Shown here: in pieces, positions 38,751 through 49,915 of the stretch
How positions within the stretch are numbered: the first letter of the stretch is position 1
Layout of the letters: every line of letters begins with the position of its first letter
Assembly (NCBI GenBank): GCA_026261815.1
Contig: JAMPIT010000379.1
Coordinates: 7,886,001 to 7,950,000, forward strand
Origin: Monarcha castaneiventris obscurior
Taxonomy: Eukaryota > Chordata > Aves > Passeriformes > Monarchidae
Length of the DNA: 64,000 bases
Direction: 5' to 3'
Program-made: the position numbers and the translations under genes
Notes under the pieces: model-generated
The model's input: the letters and a program-made list of their open reading frames with translations, nothing else
Database searches by the model: none
What the model was told of the DNA's origin: nothing

Positions 38751-41654
38751 GCTGGACGTGTCCTTACTGTGCAGGATCCCTCCCCAGCAGCACCTTTAAA
38801 TCACTGCAAACAGGAGACATCTCAGGAAAATGTTTTAAGATAATTGATTTCTCATTTTTTGTTTGCACAAGTCTTTTTTGCCAAGCTTGTTAGCAAGGTG
38901 CTCTGTGAATGATGAAGGGAGACTGCATGGGAGTCATGACTGTTTATGGGAAGGTTAATAATGGAACTGATCATGGCATCACTGACATTTTTCCTGTCTC
39001 TATTCATTTAACATACGGGAAGAAAGTCAAGGACAGAAAATGAAATAGAAAAGGAACAGCTGAGCTCCTTCCTTCATTGTACTTAGATGAGCTGAATAAT
39101 ATGGAGCCATTCACTGTGAAACAGGGCAAAAAAGTCAACAAATGCTAATGACTCTCCATAGGTTTTATAACATTTCATTCTCTATAGTCTTTACTGGTGT
39201 CTCTTCTGAAGCATTGTGCTAGCAGTAAAGAGAAAACAGCATTTTGAAGCAGTACTAGAGATTGGAGCCTGCTGTGTTGAACTTCTCAAATTGCTGGGAA
39301 TGAGAACAGCTTTAGTAGTTCCTGTACAAAATTTAAATCTATGTTTCAAGTGGCATTTCAATTGCCACTGAGCTGCTGCACAGACTGAGTGGACAGAACA
39401 AGAATGCTTCATCTCCTCAATTATTTCTTCAATGGCCTTTGAGCCATTCTCTGGAGTACAGCTGAACATTTTCAACCTGTGGGCAAAACTGAGTATATAA
39501 ATAAGAGTATAACAGTGAACAAACATTGCCAACAGACCGTGTTCATGAACATGCTCGGTCACAAGGACAGAATACTTCTTAGAGGAGAAATAAGTTATAT
39601 TAAAATTGAAAGGGAACCTTAGAAAATGTTCCCTGGTGCATGTGAAGTACAACTTCTTTAGAAATCCTAATCATGTACCCAGTGGCCTCAGGGAGGGGTG
39701 TAACCCTAATGCCCAAAATCTACAGTGAGCAGCTGCATCTGACAGTGCACAGCTACCTGCACCACACAGCTGCATGAGTGCCTTTTGGGATGGAATCCTT
39801 CACCTCTGCCAGGAGAGTCTGGTGTCTCCTAAAATTGCCCCCACCTGTTCTGCACCTGAGCAAAACAATGCTGAAAAAACAGCTGCTTAGGAAATAGGTT
39901 CTTAAGACACACAGTGACCTAAATTTCACAAGATGAGACCAACCATTTAAATCTTCAGCTCTAAACCTATGTTTTAACCCTTCAGCAGGAACCCCATTTT
40001 CTGAAGAATATCTGCAGTCTCTGGTTCTTACACTGGGGACAAACTACTGTCCTGTGTACACCAGGTTCTCCTTATCACTTGCTAGTCAAAATTCCTATTC
40101 GAATTTCCTTTGGGAATCTGAGATTGGTAGCCAAGACTAGCAGGCTTATTCCACAACTGGAAAATATAATTTTTAAAAAAGTGTCACTAGCATTCAGTGT
40201 CACTACATGCATTTATTTTTCATCTCCCTGTATGCTCTGCCATGAGACAAAAAAAGTATTTCTCCTCTGAGAATAAGGGAGCAAAATAACATTTATCTTC
40301 CTAATGCCTACTCTAAGCTCCTTGCACATGCAGAACTGTCCTCATGCCAAATTTTTTTGTTTCAAACTGTTTTGGTGACTCAGCTGGGGAGTGGGACAGG
40401 ATAAATAAGGATAGCTGATTTCTCTAGGGATTTTATTTCACATAAAGAGACAAAGTTCAAAAATCTCTGAGCATATGCTGAATGAAAATACATGCAGACC
40501 ATGAAATTCAGCCCCATGAAGCCCCCAGTCACACATTCCAAAAACTATAAGACTATGTTTTTAAGGTGAGGTGCGTAAGCTAATAAGCTCAGCTGTTCCC
40601 ATGCTTATTAGAAGTTAATTCAAGGATCTATGCTGTGCTCCTGCTGAGCTGCAACATTTGCCTGATTAATGTTTTCTCAGTGAGAGCTAGTAGGGAATGA
40701 TTACTTTCCTCTGTTTCTTAAGGCAGAAAGTCTACCTCTGCTACCAAGACATCTGTAAGCGTTTAAGGAACATTTCTTCTCAGGGCGAGGATCCAGACAC
40801 TCTGTTCATCAAAGATTGCTTTTAGATCATGGTCTCAAGGTCCCACTCACCAGTTCAGTTTCAAATTCAAGCTGTCACAGTGTTATTTAGATCCAGACTT
40901 TTGTTAATGTTACCTTGAGAAGGAAAAAGAAAGAAAAGGGGGGGAAAAAATGTTGTAATTTATGTTAACCACCCCTTAGCTCCATTTCTGTAACACCAGA
41001 GATGAATACTGGTCACGACTTCCTAGCAGCTGCTCCTACTTTGAGCAGAGGAAATGGCAGCTACCTGAGCCCTCTGTAGTGATCCAGGATTTCAGGACTC
41101 CCGTTTCAGTGCAGCAGGTTATGGTCCTCAAGCAACTATTGGTGAGACACTGGCAGGATCTGAGTCATCCAACACAGCTAGGATTTCTGTAGTTTCTCAC
41201 TGCTTTTCAGCTTTCCCTCTCATCTTTAATTTCACTGACTATCTACACAAGTTTTTCAACTCCTCAGTCTAGTTTCGTTACAAGGATTTAACAAGAATTC
41301 AAACAGACACAATATGTTTTACCTCAGACCATTGTCTCATGTTTGATTATCTACTCTGTTGAAAGGAAACCCAGCACAGTCTCAAGAATACTTTGTGGAA
41401 AAAAAATCTAGGAGAATATGGAAACAAGTGATATTATCCATAAAGCTCAGAGGGAAAAAATAGAACACACAAAAATAAGGTAAAAAAAAAATTTTAAAAC
41501 ATTATGTCCCAAAACATACTGCAGTACATTCTGTTCTTCATGTAGTAGCACCAGAAAGTTGAAAGCATAACACTTAAACTGCAGAAGGTCCCGGTTTACA
41601 GAATTTACCTTGCTTTAATTTTGGCAATAAATTCTAGTACTAACAGTTATTAGG

Positions 41655-41694
41655 AAAAAAGCAAAAGCAAAAACAAAAACAAAAAAACAAAAAG
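41655..41694. repeat. A-rich (CAAAAA)n tract
   Basis: A-rich sequence with single G or C residues every 5-8 bases. Confidence 0.85.
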
Positions 41695-42055
41695 GAAGAT
41701 AACGGTAGCCTGGAAGCATTTCAAAACTGAAGGGAAGCCTGGTCTTTATTTGCTGGAGGGTGTTGGCAAGAGGATATAGCATTAATGAACAAACCTGCTT
41801 TGCACTAGACAGCACATTTTTGGTACAAAAGCAAATTAAAGCATTTGTTTCTAGTGTAGAAATCTATCCTATCAATTTTTCCTCGGGCTCTATTTTCTCA
41901 CTCCTCAGGGTGTCTAGCTGTTGGAAAAGAAAAAGCATTGATTTAAGACTCAGTTCTGCAAGACTGTTAATTGTGGGAGTGGATCTTACCCACAAGTCAT
42001 CCCTAAGAAGCTAATGGAAATGCTTGTGTGCATAGGAATTAGAGATGACTGGGAA

Positions 42056-42531
42056 TTCTTTTCTTTTCTTTTCTTTTCTTTTCTTTTCTTTTCTTTTCTT
42101 TTCTTTTCTTTTCTTTTCTTTTCTTTTCTTTTCTTTTCTTTTCTTTTCTTTTCTTTCTTTTCTTTTTTTCCTTTCTCTTTTCTTTTCTTTTCTTTTCTTT
42201 TCTTTTCTTTTCTTTTCTTTTCTTTTCTTTTCTTTTTTCTTTTCTTCTTTTTTCCTTTTCTTTTCTTTTCTTTTTTTTCTTTTCTTTTTTCTTTTCTTTT
42301 TTTTTTTTCTTTCTTTTCCTTTCTTTTCTTTTTTCTTTTTTCTTTTCTTTTTTTCTTTTCTTTTCTTTTCTTTTTTCTTTTCTTTTTTCTTTTCTTTTTC
42401 CTTTTCTTTTCTTTTTTCTCCCTCTCCTCTCCATCCCTCTCCTCTCCTCTCCTCTCCTCTCCTCTCCTCTCCTCTCCTCTCCTCTCCTCTCCTCTCCTCT
42501 CCTCTTCTCCCTTCTTCTCTTTTCTTTCCCC
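42056..42531. repeat. compound pentanucleotide pyrimidine tract, (TTCTT)n then (CCTCT)n
   Basis: About 476 bp almost purely pyrimidine on the plus strand. It has three parts. First, 20 perfect TTCTT units at 42056-42155. Second, a middle section of TTTTC units with variable T-run lengths, including another near-perfect block around 42178-42235. Third, 14 perfect CCTCT units at 42436-42505, after which it degrades and ends at CTTTCCC. The minus strand is polypurine (Lys/Arg/Glu codons), which keeps five overlapping long frames (164-223 codons) open on both strands by composition alone. None of these is a gene. Such homopurine-homopyrimidine mirror-type sequence can form intramolecular triplex (H-DNA). 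Confidence 0.97.
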
Positions 42532-45500
42532 ACGGAAACAATTTTTGCATGGATACTGCAACTTTTGACAAAATATATGAGTTTTTACACCAAACTTTCA
42601 GTCAGTTATCATTTTACTGGCCACTCTGGAAGAGAGTAAAAACAGGAGTGAAGAACTTGACAGTTCTCAGAAACACAGACATGTCTGAGGCATGTCCCCT
42701 TCCAGTTCTCAGCTGAAGTGTTCTGCCTTTTATAAAATACTCAGTTATCCCCAGGGCTACAGAAAAAGAGATGGAGCAGTCAGAGAATGTCTGAGATGCC
42801 ACGCTCCCACACTGAGGCTACCAGACAACATGTACCTCTGCATGTTGGATAGGGAGGAAGGCCTGAGAGGAGCAACTTCCACTCTGGTCTAATTTTTAAT
42901 CTAGAAATTAAAGAACTTGTCTGGCAAGTGGGAAAATTTTTTTAACAGAGGCTCAGTCGCAGTCTCACATCACCCATATTGATTTCTTTTGTTAAAGCAC
43001 CTTTTCTGAGGGGTGGAGTGTTTTGGCTGGTGTCTGCTTCTTTTACAGACTTGGAATGGAATTTTCCACACAGATTTGCCTGCAGAAGCTTGGGGTTAGG
43101 AGTATTTGGTATTGCACTCACACAATACACACAGTCCAGCAAAGGTCTCCTCCTGGGGCCAACACTGCTGCCCTAGGAAAACTAGTTACATGCCACTTCA
43201 GTAGGGTCAAGAATAGGAAATTTACACTTGCTTTACAGAATTTTACAAGAAGTTCTGCTTCCTCCAAAATAAAATTTTAAGTTATGATGAAGAGTAAAAT
43301 ACATCCATGTTAACCCATTACTGCTGTGGTCATTCTGTTGGATCAGTACTTGCAATATGCTTTTCCATGCCTGTGTGGTAGGCACAAAATGCCAGACCAT
43401 CACTCCTCAGCAGCAGGTTCTAGGATGGCTGAGACACCTTTCTATTGACAAACCAAACTCTGTGAATTCTTTCTCCTTGCTTGGAAGGATGGTGACATTT
43501 AGTATTTTACTATAATCATACAAACAGACATATGTTCTTTTCTGTTGGACACTAAACTTCTTGGGATTTAACCTCCCATTTACCTGCAAAAACAGCTTCA
43601 TGCATAATCAACACAGAGAGATGCTATAGAACTGTAACTGTAATTGTGAGTCTGAGAAAAATTCCACCTCACTGTGTATTACCATGTGCTGTCAGAAAAC
43701 TTTATCTGCCCTTACTTACTATGTACTGGTCCGAAGCATGCTGGGTTTGAGATGCAGCACAACATTGACAAACCAGGTGTAACCTAATTTATTCAAACAT
43801 ATTTGCAGGTTCAGCCACAGAACTAAGAGCACACCAGAAGTCCAAAATCTTTCTCTGCTACTCTAGCAAGTCTTGCAGGCAGACCTGATCCAGGTCTTTC
43901 AACTGCACCCAAGCCAGTGCCCAAGGCAGTTAAATTAAAAACAGGAAAGCTCCAGTGTTGTGCTAAGTCCTGCATGTGTATAAAAATACATGTGTGCACA
44001 CATACAGTCCAGTAACATGGCTTTGAGGTTTTTTCTTGAATTACCAACCCATGCAGGAAGCTAAAATTTAGTACAACTGGAATTTTTCTGTAGATATGCT
44101 CGTCTTTTAATATTTTCTGTGGTTTAACTCATTAAAGTTAAAAGGTCTCTTTGCAACCAGATTAAACCAAGCCCTTCTATAAATACAAATTCTTTGTGGA
44201 AAAAAATAACCTAAGGATTACCCTGCTGCTCCTTTTAGGACTCAGTTCACTGTTCAGTGTTATGTTAGAGGTGTGTGAATGGCTTCTGAAACAAAAAACG
44301 TTTCTATAGGCCTGGCACACAGTGATAAACTGAGTCCTATTCCAGAAGAAACACAACTTCATCAGCAAGGACTTGGATCAATGCTAGTACAATCAATCCC
44401 CTGACAGGAGAAACAAGGGGCTGTTATGACCATCACATGCCCATACTTCATACAGATGAGGTTTCCTATCGACGTCTGTTGTAGAGGAAAAGGATTGGTC
44501 TAATTAAAGCTGAGGACCTGGGAGAGATATATTCAAGTCTCCTCATCGGGGATAGATTTGCTATGGGACTTGGCCTATGGCTAAGTCTGACTGTGCTTAA
44601 GATTCCCATTTATAGAAAGTGGAAAAGTAGCTTTTTCATTTCTTTCAGGGATTTTGTGCAGATAAATACGTGGTACTTACAAGTGCCATGTAAGAATGTA
44701 AAACAGAATCTGAACAACAGCCTCAAGAAGATGAGAATGATACTTATTCTTTTAAAGCAAGGATATTAAACCAGTCAAGCAGAAGTATATCATTAAACTA
44801 TTCTTCTTTCTAAGGTTGTAAGGAAGCTCATTCCCCTGAAGGTGACTTGTCAGGAACATATGCATTTTCTGCAAGCTACCGATCTCTATTTGCAGTTTGT
44901 TAAATATTACTGGGAATAGAATTGAGGCATTTATGCCCACAAATGTGGTATTCTCAATGGCTACACACAGAATCAACTACCTGTCAAATTTCCCCATCTT
45001 GCACCACGAAGAAATAAGGTAAGAGGAATGGGATTTCTCTTCCCTAATCTAATAGCACAGACATTTAAATCCGAGCCAGTCACCCCAGGCTCCCTCTGAA
45101 GTTCATGTCGTGAATACATTCCTTCTAGCCAGCGATTCATCTCTTCCTAAAGCAGACAACTAAAAATAAGTCAGATCTGCAGACCAGGAGGGCTTTTACT
45201 TCTGTCAACTGCAGCAGCAGGTTAACATGAGAAGCTTACCTAAAAAGGTCTATGCAGTGTCCAACCATGTATCAATTTTGTGCCAGTGTTTTGTGTAGGC
45301 TTTTTCTCATTTCTCTTGCATGTGTTTAGAAAGTCTTTTAGCATAGTCTAAAATAACAGTTTCACAAAGTATAACAGTTTAGAAAGAATGCTAAATGCAA
45401 ATTATACCTCTTACATCCTATGAGATGAACACTTGTCCTGCAAATTAATTGCACTAAAATTTTCTGGAGCTTGAGTTTGTCATCTACAGCTAGGTAAAGA

Positions 45501-46594
45501 ACAGAGGAAGTTAGAACTCTCACTGGTCTTTTTCTTCCTCCTAAAATAGCATATGTTCCTGTTTCCACAAAAACGTGGAACTTCCTAAAGCCAGGCCTTA
45601 CAAATTATGGGAGAAGAAAAGAGTATCTGTCAACCCTATATGATTTCTTGTTCTGATAAACACATATTTTTCCAAGTTCCTTAAAAAAATGTCTATGATT
45701 TCTCTTCACAGGGCTTATATCTGTATACCTTGTACCTTATGTGCAATAAGAAGGCTCCTTCATCCCTCTGCAAGGAAAAGCACAGCTTGCCCTCTGGATC
45801 AATCCCACATAGGAGTCAAAGTCTTACCCAAAAATTTCAGAAGGAACAGGAAGATATCTGTGCAAGAATAAAACTCTGTCAATAGTACTTAAGAGTAAAG
45901 TACATCCTGGTAGTTTTAAGAAACCTCAAAACATATATTTTGCCCATGAACACTGGGATTTAAGACAGCATTTGTGCCTTAAAAAAATAACATCTTCCAC
46001 AAATCTTGATAAATTTCCCTAATTTTACTCCAGCGATCAATAACGTGCTCAGTAGAGGCGCCTTGGGAAGACCTACTAAATGAGCAGTCACATTCACCAG
46101 ATATACTCTCTTATTAGTGGTTACTTTAGAAACAATTGCTTCTGAAATGAAAGATGAGTAAAATTACATTTAAACTACTGCCGTTAACGCACCAAAGAGG
46201 ACCTTAAAATGAACTGAAGAGGAAAGATATCATATGATTTTGTGGCTTTTTCACACAGCACTAATAGAAGAAGGAAAAAAGAATTGTAGTTACAGAGCAG
46301 AAGTACAGATTTTCTTGTTTTCATGGTACTAAAAGGATGAAAAAAAAGCGTTGTTTTTAAACCATTTCAGAATAGAAGGGAGAAAGGAAATTGATCTGAT
46401 TTTTATTATCCTTGTTGAATGTTCAATTTATCCTTTTACTGACTAACTTCTTCACATGTTCGAGAGATCTTCGGGACCTGTGAGCTTCCAAAAAAATGCA
46501 ATGCCACGCATTGAACTTACAAGCTGTGTTAAAAATGCCATTATCACTTTTTTAATAGCCAGATGAAAACAGCTGAATTTTATCTCTAGAACTC
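42532..46594. other. unique AT-rich sequence, no gene recognised
   Basis: About 4.1 kb after the pyrimidine tract. No recognisable gene, RNA or transposon. Frames are at most 85 codons and without family features. Confidence 0.6.
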
Positions 46595-47160
46595 ATACTA
46601 CAGCAGTAGGGGAGGGCCTGACATGTTCCTGACACCCTGGGCAGAGGAGGCATCTGGAGATCATTCCCCATGCATCCCAGGTGTGCTCTGAGCTGCTTCC
46701 CACACTGCCTGCAGGTGCCCAGGTGCCAGCAGTGGGGAGCAGCAGAGGTGGCCTCTGTGAGGAGAGGCCAAGGCTGTCCCATGCCAGGCACAGCCATCTC
46801 CAGGAGACCCACTGCAGGGCACAGCTGAGCCCCTCAACAACACTGCTGGCTCTGTGGGAACAGATTTCAGATGGTAAAAAATGCTGCACAGCATCTGTGA
46901 GAGAGGAGTGAGAATAACTGAGAAACAGCCCTGAAGACACCAAGGCCAGAGAAGTGGTCCAGATTCCACTGCAGCCCCTGGGGGACCCACACTGGAGTCA
47001 ATGGACATTCCTGAATGACTGCAGCTGATGGAGAGTTCATTCTGGAGCAGGGGAAAGCTGTGGAGAGTAAAGAGCAGCAGAAGGGAGCTGTTATGGACTG
47101 AGCCCAAACCTGCTGCATTACTGTACTGCTGGCTGAGAGCTGGTACCACATGGAAATTTC
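46595..47160 (+). mobile_element. fragment of an avian dispersed repeat, probably LTR-type
   Basis: A GC-rich block of about 565 bp with words I know from a common songbird dispersed repeat: GGCCTCTGTGAGGAGAGGCC, TGCAGGGCACAGCTGAGCCC, TGGCTCTGTGGGAACAGATT, GAGAGAGGAGTGAGAATAAC, and the 'gggacccacactggag' and 'tctggagcaggggaaa' repeats near 46981-47056. The order is that of the sense orientation. The distal part ('...aataaattaaattaatttcc' and terminus) is missing, so the copy is truncated near 47160. I believe the family is an ERV LTR, but I am less sure than for 36531-36967. Minus-strand frames of 94-168 codons over this block are shadows of repeat composition. Confidence 0.55.
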
Positions 47161-49771
47161 GGTTCATTCATCAAACTCTGACCATCACCATTCACTAACC
47201 GAGGATTTGGTCCTTTCAGTCTTGGCTAATAGGGGTAGCTCTCATTGAAGTCCATATCCACGGGCTGTGGTAAAATAATAGATAGAGTACTTTTAACAAA
47301 CCCTGTACAACTAGCACAGAGCAAGAGAGATAAAGTAATGGCTCAACTCTAAACTGCATCCAGACCCTTGTTTAAGTCAAAAGAAATCTCAAAGGTCATT
47401 TCTACCAAGGAATATTTACCACAGCTTAGGAACACACATATAATTTTTCTACACTGATATAGAAGAGGCAATAGAAATATCAACTTGGGAGTCTTCTACT
47501 GTTTGTCCTTCACCAAAAGGGAATCCTGGAGCAGTCAGTGGTGGGTTTAGTAGCGGCTCCATTGGAAAATCCATAATAGAATATTTTATTCTGAAAAGAC
47601 AGGACTTCATCTGCAGTAAAAAATAAAAGCAACAGAAAAACCTTTCTTCTTGAAAAGTCTGCTGTTTTCATGGTGTGAAGTCACATGAGGATCCAGCAAA
47701 GGATTTAGACATAGGTATCTTTTTAAGAGCCCAGTGCTCTGGTCCAGTACTTCACAAAAAATCAGTCTCATGTGCGTGCACACACACATACACAGGCCTT
47801 GTACATTTGTTGATCTCTAATTTATTTTTCCTCTTGACAGAGCTTATAATAAATCAGAAAGGGTAACAGGCAGATTTACCACACAAGAGAAATGAACTGG
47901 AAAAATGGATAATAGTGTTTATGTTCATAATTTACATTCCATTTGCAGCTTCATTCAGAACTGCAGCCCGGTAGCCAGTTGCAGTCTATTCAAGTGAGTC
48001 AACTAAAAGACTTTTATTATTTCTGTTGAACAATCTCTCAGTTTGCCTGTAAATAAAATTATTTTTGTTAAAAACTATTGAATTTTCACTAGGTGATGAA
48101 TCATTTGTGGCATACTCTGAGCACACTAATACAGAGAGATGCCTGGACAGGAAATTTTTATCTGAATTGGTAGAACAGCAGCATCAGTTCTGGCACTTCT
48201 CAAGTTTGCAATTATGGAAAAGACTTTGTCCAGAAAAAGACTTGCAAACTTAAATTTAATAAAACTGAAGAGGGAAGGAAAACAAAGCTCAGCACACACT
48301 TCCATTCACACAGAAAGAAAAGAAAGAATTTCCGGACAATTTCACTTAGCTTTCAAAATGCACTTTTGTAATTTGTTACCAAGAAATGTGAAATACTCCT
48401 AAGCGTATACAGCACATTACCAAATAAATAGGTTTTCTGACAGCTTTTTCAGGCAAACAGATGAATTGACCTATGAAAAAACGTAGTAAGTTATGTCAGA
48501 TATTAAAACATGAACAGAATATAATTTGTCATGGAACTACATGGCAAGTTTTGATCTCAGCTGGTTCTAAAATGAAACAGTGTTTTTTCAAAAAGAGTCA
48601 TGAGCAGCAAAAAACCCCAAACAACTGTAAACCATACTGCAGACAGGGTTAGTCATAAATACCTGTGTTGCTGAAGCAACACACAACTCAAAGCTCACTA
48701 GCTGACTGACCTTGAGAAACCTTTGTCAATTCCATTGTGTTTTCTTGAGAAGTGAGACTGAAAGCTCTTTTGCCTCACACATTTGCTGATGATTTCCCCA
48801 GCCAAGCCATAGAAGAGACAGAGTCAGGTGTCCTGCTCCCTCTGCAGTTCGGCTACAGCACAGTTCTGGAAAATCTAATTTTCAATGTTCTTAGGGGAAA
48901 AAACCCAATATTTTCAATCAAAATTTCAGTTTGAGAAAATGTGCATTAATGCATAGCATTACAATAGAAAATTTTTAATCAGTTTCAGTTTTCTTCTGAA
49001 AACATCTGTGGGAGAATCCCCCTCCCCTAATTGCCACAGAGGTTCACAGGGCCCCTCAACCCACTGCAATCTTTCCACTCCGCAGACAAGGAACAGGCAC
49101 ATGGACTGTAGCCCTCATCTTTGCAAAACACTCCTGGTTTCTCAGGAATTCCTTGGACTTTGAAACTTCTCCTTTAATTTTCACTCCAGACCCATAATCT
49201 GCAGCAATGGGAATACAGGAAGCTCTTGCTCACAACAAGGCATCCATTTCACTCCACATCTTCTGCCTGCAGATCTCCTGTCCCTCTCTTGCCCCTTAAC
49301 TCCCAGCTCACATTTTGTTCTTCTTCAGCAATCGTCCAAGTCATAAATGGTACCTTTTAACTACTGATAAACCATTTCTAGAGAAATTTTACAGCTAAGA
49401 AAACATCACCATTCAGCCACCTAGAGCAGTGATGGGACCTAAACAGGTGTTTGCTGCCCATACAGTCTGCACTTGCTGTTATATGCAATGGTTTATCACA
49501 AAGGAGAGCAGTTTGCTTCAGCTGTAATCATGAATCTGTAATAAAGGACTCAGTCAAGCTGTGAATATGCTACATTAGCTACAAATTATTCCTAATCTAC
49601 GTACATTCCCAGCTCTGGCACTCAGTAGATAGGGAATTTGTCATATCTCCCATATAACTGTGCAGCTATTGTATTAAATAATGTTGCCCTTCTCCAGAGA
49701 CAGCCCAGCCTGAAGGGTGTTCAAAACTGTGTGAACTGAAAATATCCAAAACTTGGGCAAGAGCTATAAAC
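47161..49771. other. unique sequence, no gene recognised
   Basis: About 2.6 kb. No gene or repeat is recognised. The stretch at about 49430-49700 has a conserved-non-coding-like texture (evenly mixed composition, few homopolymers), but alignment is needed. Confidence 0.55.
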
Positions 49772-49915
49772 GCAAATGGAGAAGTGGTTGGCTGGAGCAT
49801 GGTGCTAAAATCACCAAGGTCGTGGGCTCAATCCCTATATGGGATATTCACTTAAGAACTGGACTCCATGATCCTTGTGGGTCCCATCCAACTCAGACCA
49901 TTCTGTAATTCTCTA
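49772..49915 (+). mobile_element. TguSINE1-like SINE (tRNA-Ile head, CR1-X tail)
   Basis: About 144 bp. The head (49772-49845) follows tRNA-Ile: GGAGCATGGTGCTAAAATCA, ACCAAGGTCGTGGGCTCAAT and TATATGGG. The Pol III B box is at about 49824-49835 (GGGCTCAATCCC versus consensus GGTTCGANNCC); the A box is degraded. The tail (49861-49914), GATCCTTGTGGGTCCCATCC then ATTCTGTAATTCT, is a CR1-X-type 3' end, the sequence the CR1 reverse transcriptase is thought to recognise. This composite structure matches the SINE described from the zebra finch genome. The mutated boxes and single terminal repeat argue it is an old, inactive copy and not a tRNA gene. Confidence 0.88.

Larger units (their letters stand above)
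36968..42055. other. unique sequence, no gene recognised
   Basis: About 5.1 kb. It contains a TTG/T-rich tract (38112-38158), a TATGTA hexamer array (38681-38750), and a stem of nine bases with a 14-nt loop at 40580-40611. A minus-strand frame of 153 codons at 39191-39652 shows no recognisable domain and is near the size expected by chance in 64 kb. An A-rich patch at 41655-41694 precedes the large pyrimidine tract. Confidence 0.55.

Noticed and set aside
38618..38893. A 91-codon frame with a Val-Tyr dipeptide repeat.
   Set aside because: It is encoded by the TATGTA hexamer microsatellite; the non-repeat remainder is short and featureless.
39191..39652. A 153-codon minus-strand frame.
   Set aside because: No domain, signal peptide or family resemblance. 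The length is close to the chance maximum for a 64-kb six-frame scan, and there is no splice or promoter context.
41986..42716. Five long overlapping frames (164-223 codons) on both strands, rich in Lys/Arg/Glu or Phe/Ser/Leu.
   Set aside because: They are generated by the stop-free pentanucleotide tract at 42056-42531. All frames on both strands are open because the units contain no stop codon, and there is no non-repeat coding context.
46661..47167. A 168-codon minus-strand frame.
   Set aside because: It lies entirely within the antisense of the GC-rich dispersed repeat; no protein similarity was recognised.
49772..49845. A possible tRNA-Ile gene.
   Set aside because: The acceptor stem does not pair, the A box is degraded, and the CR1-type tail follows directly. 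It is the head of a SINE.
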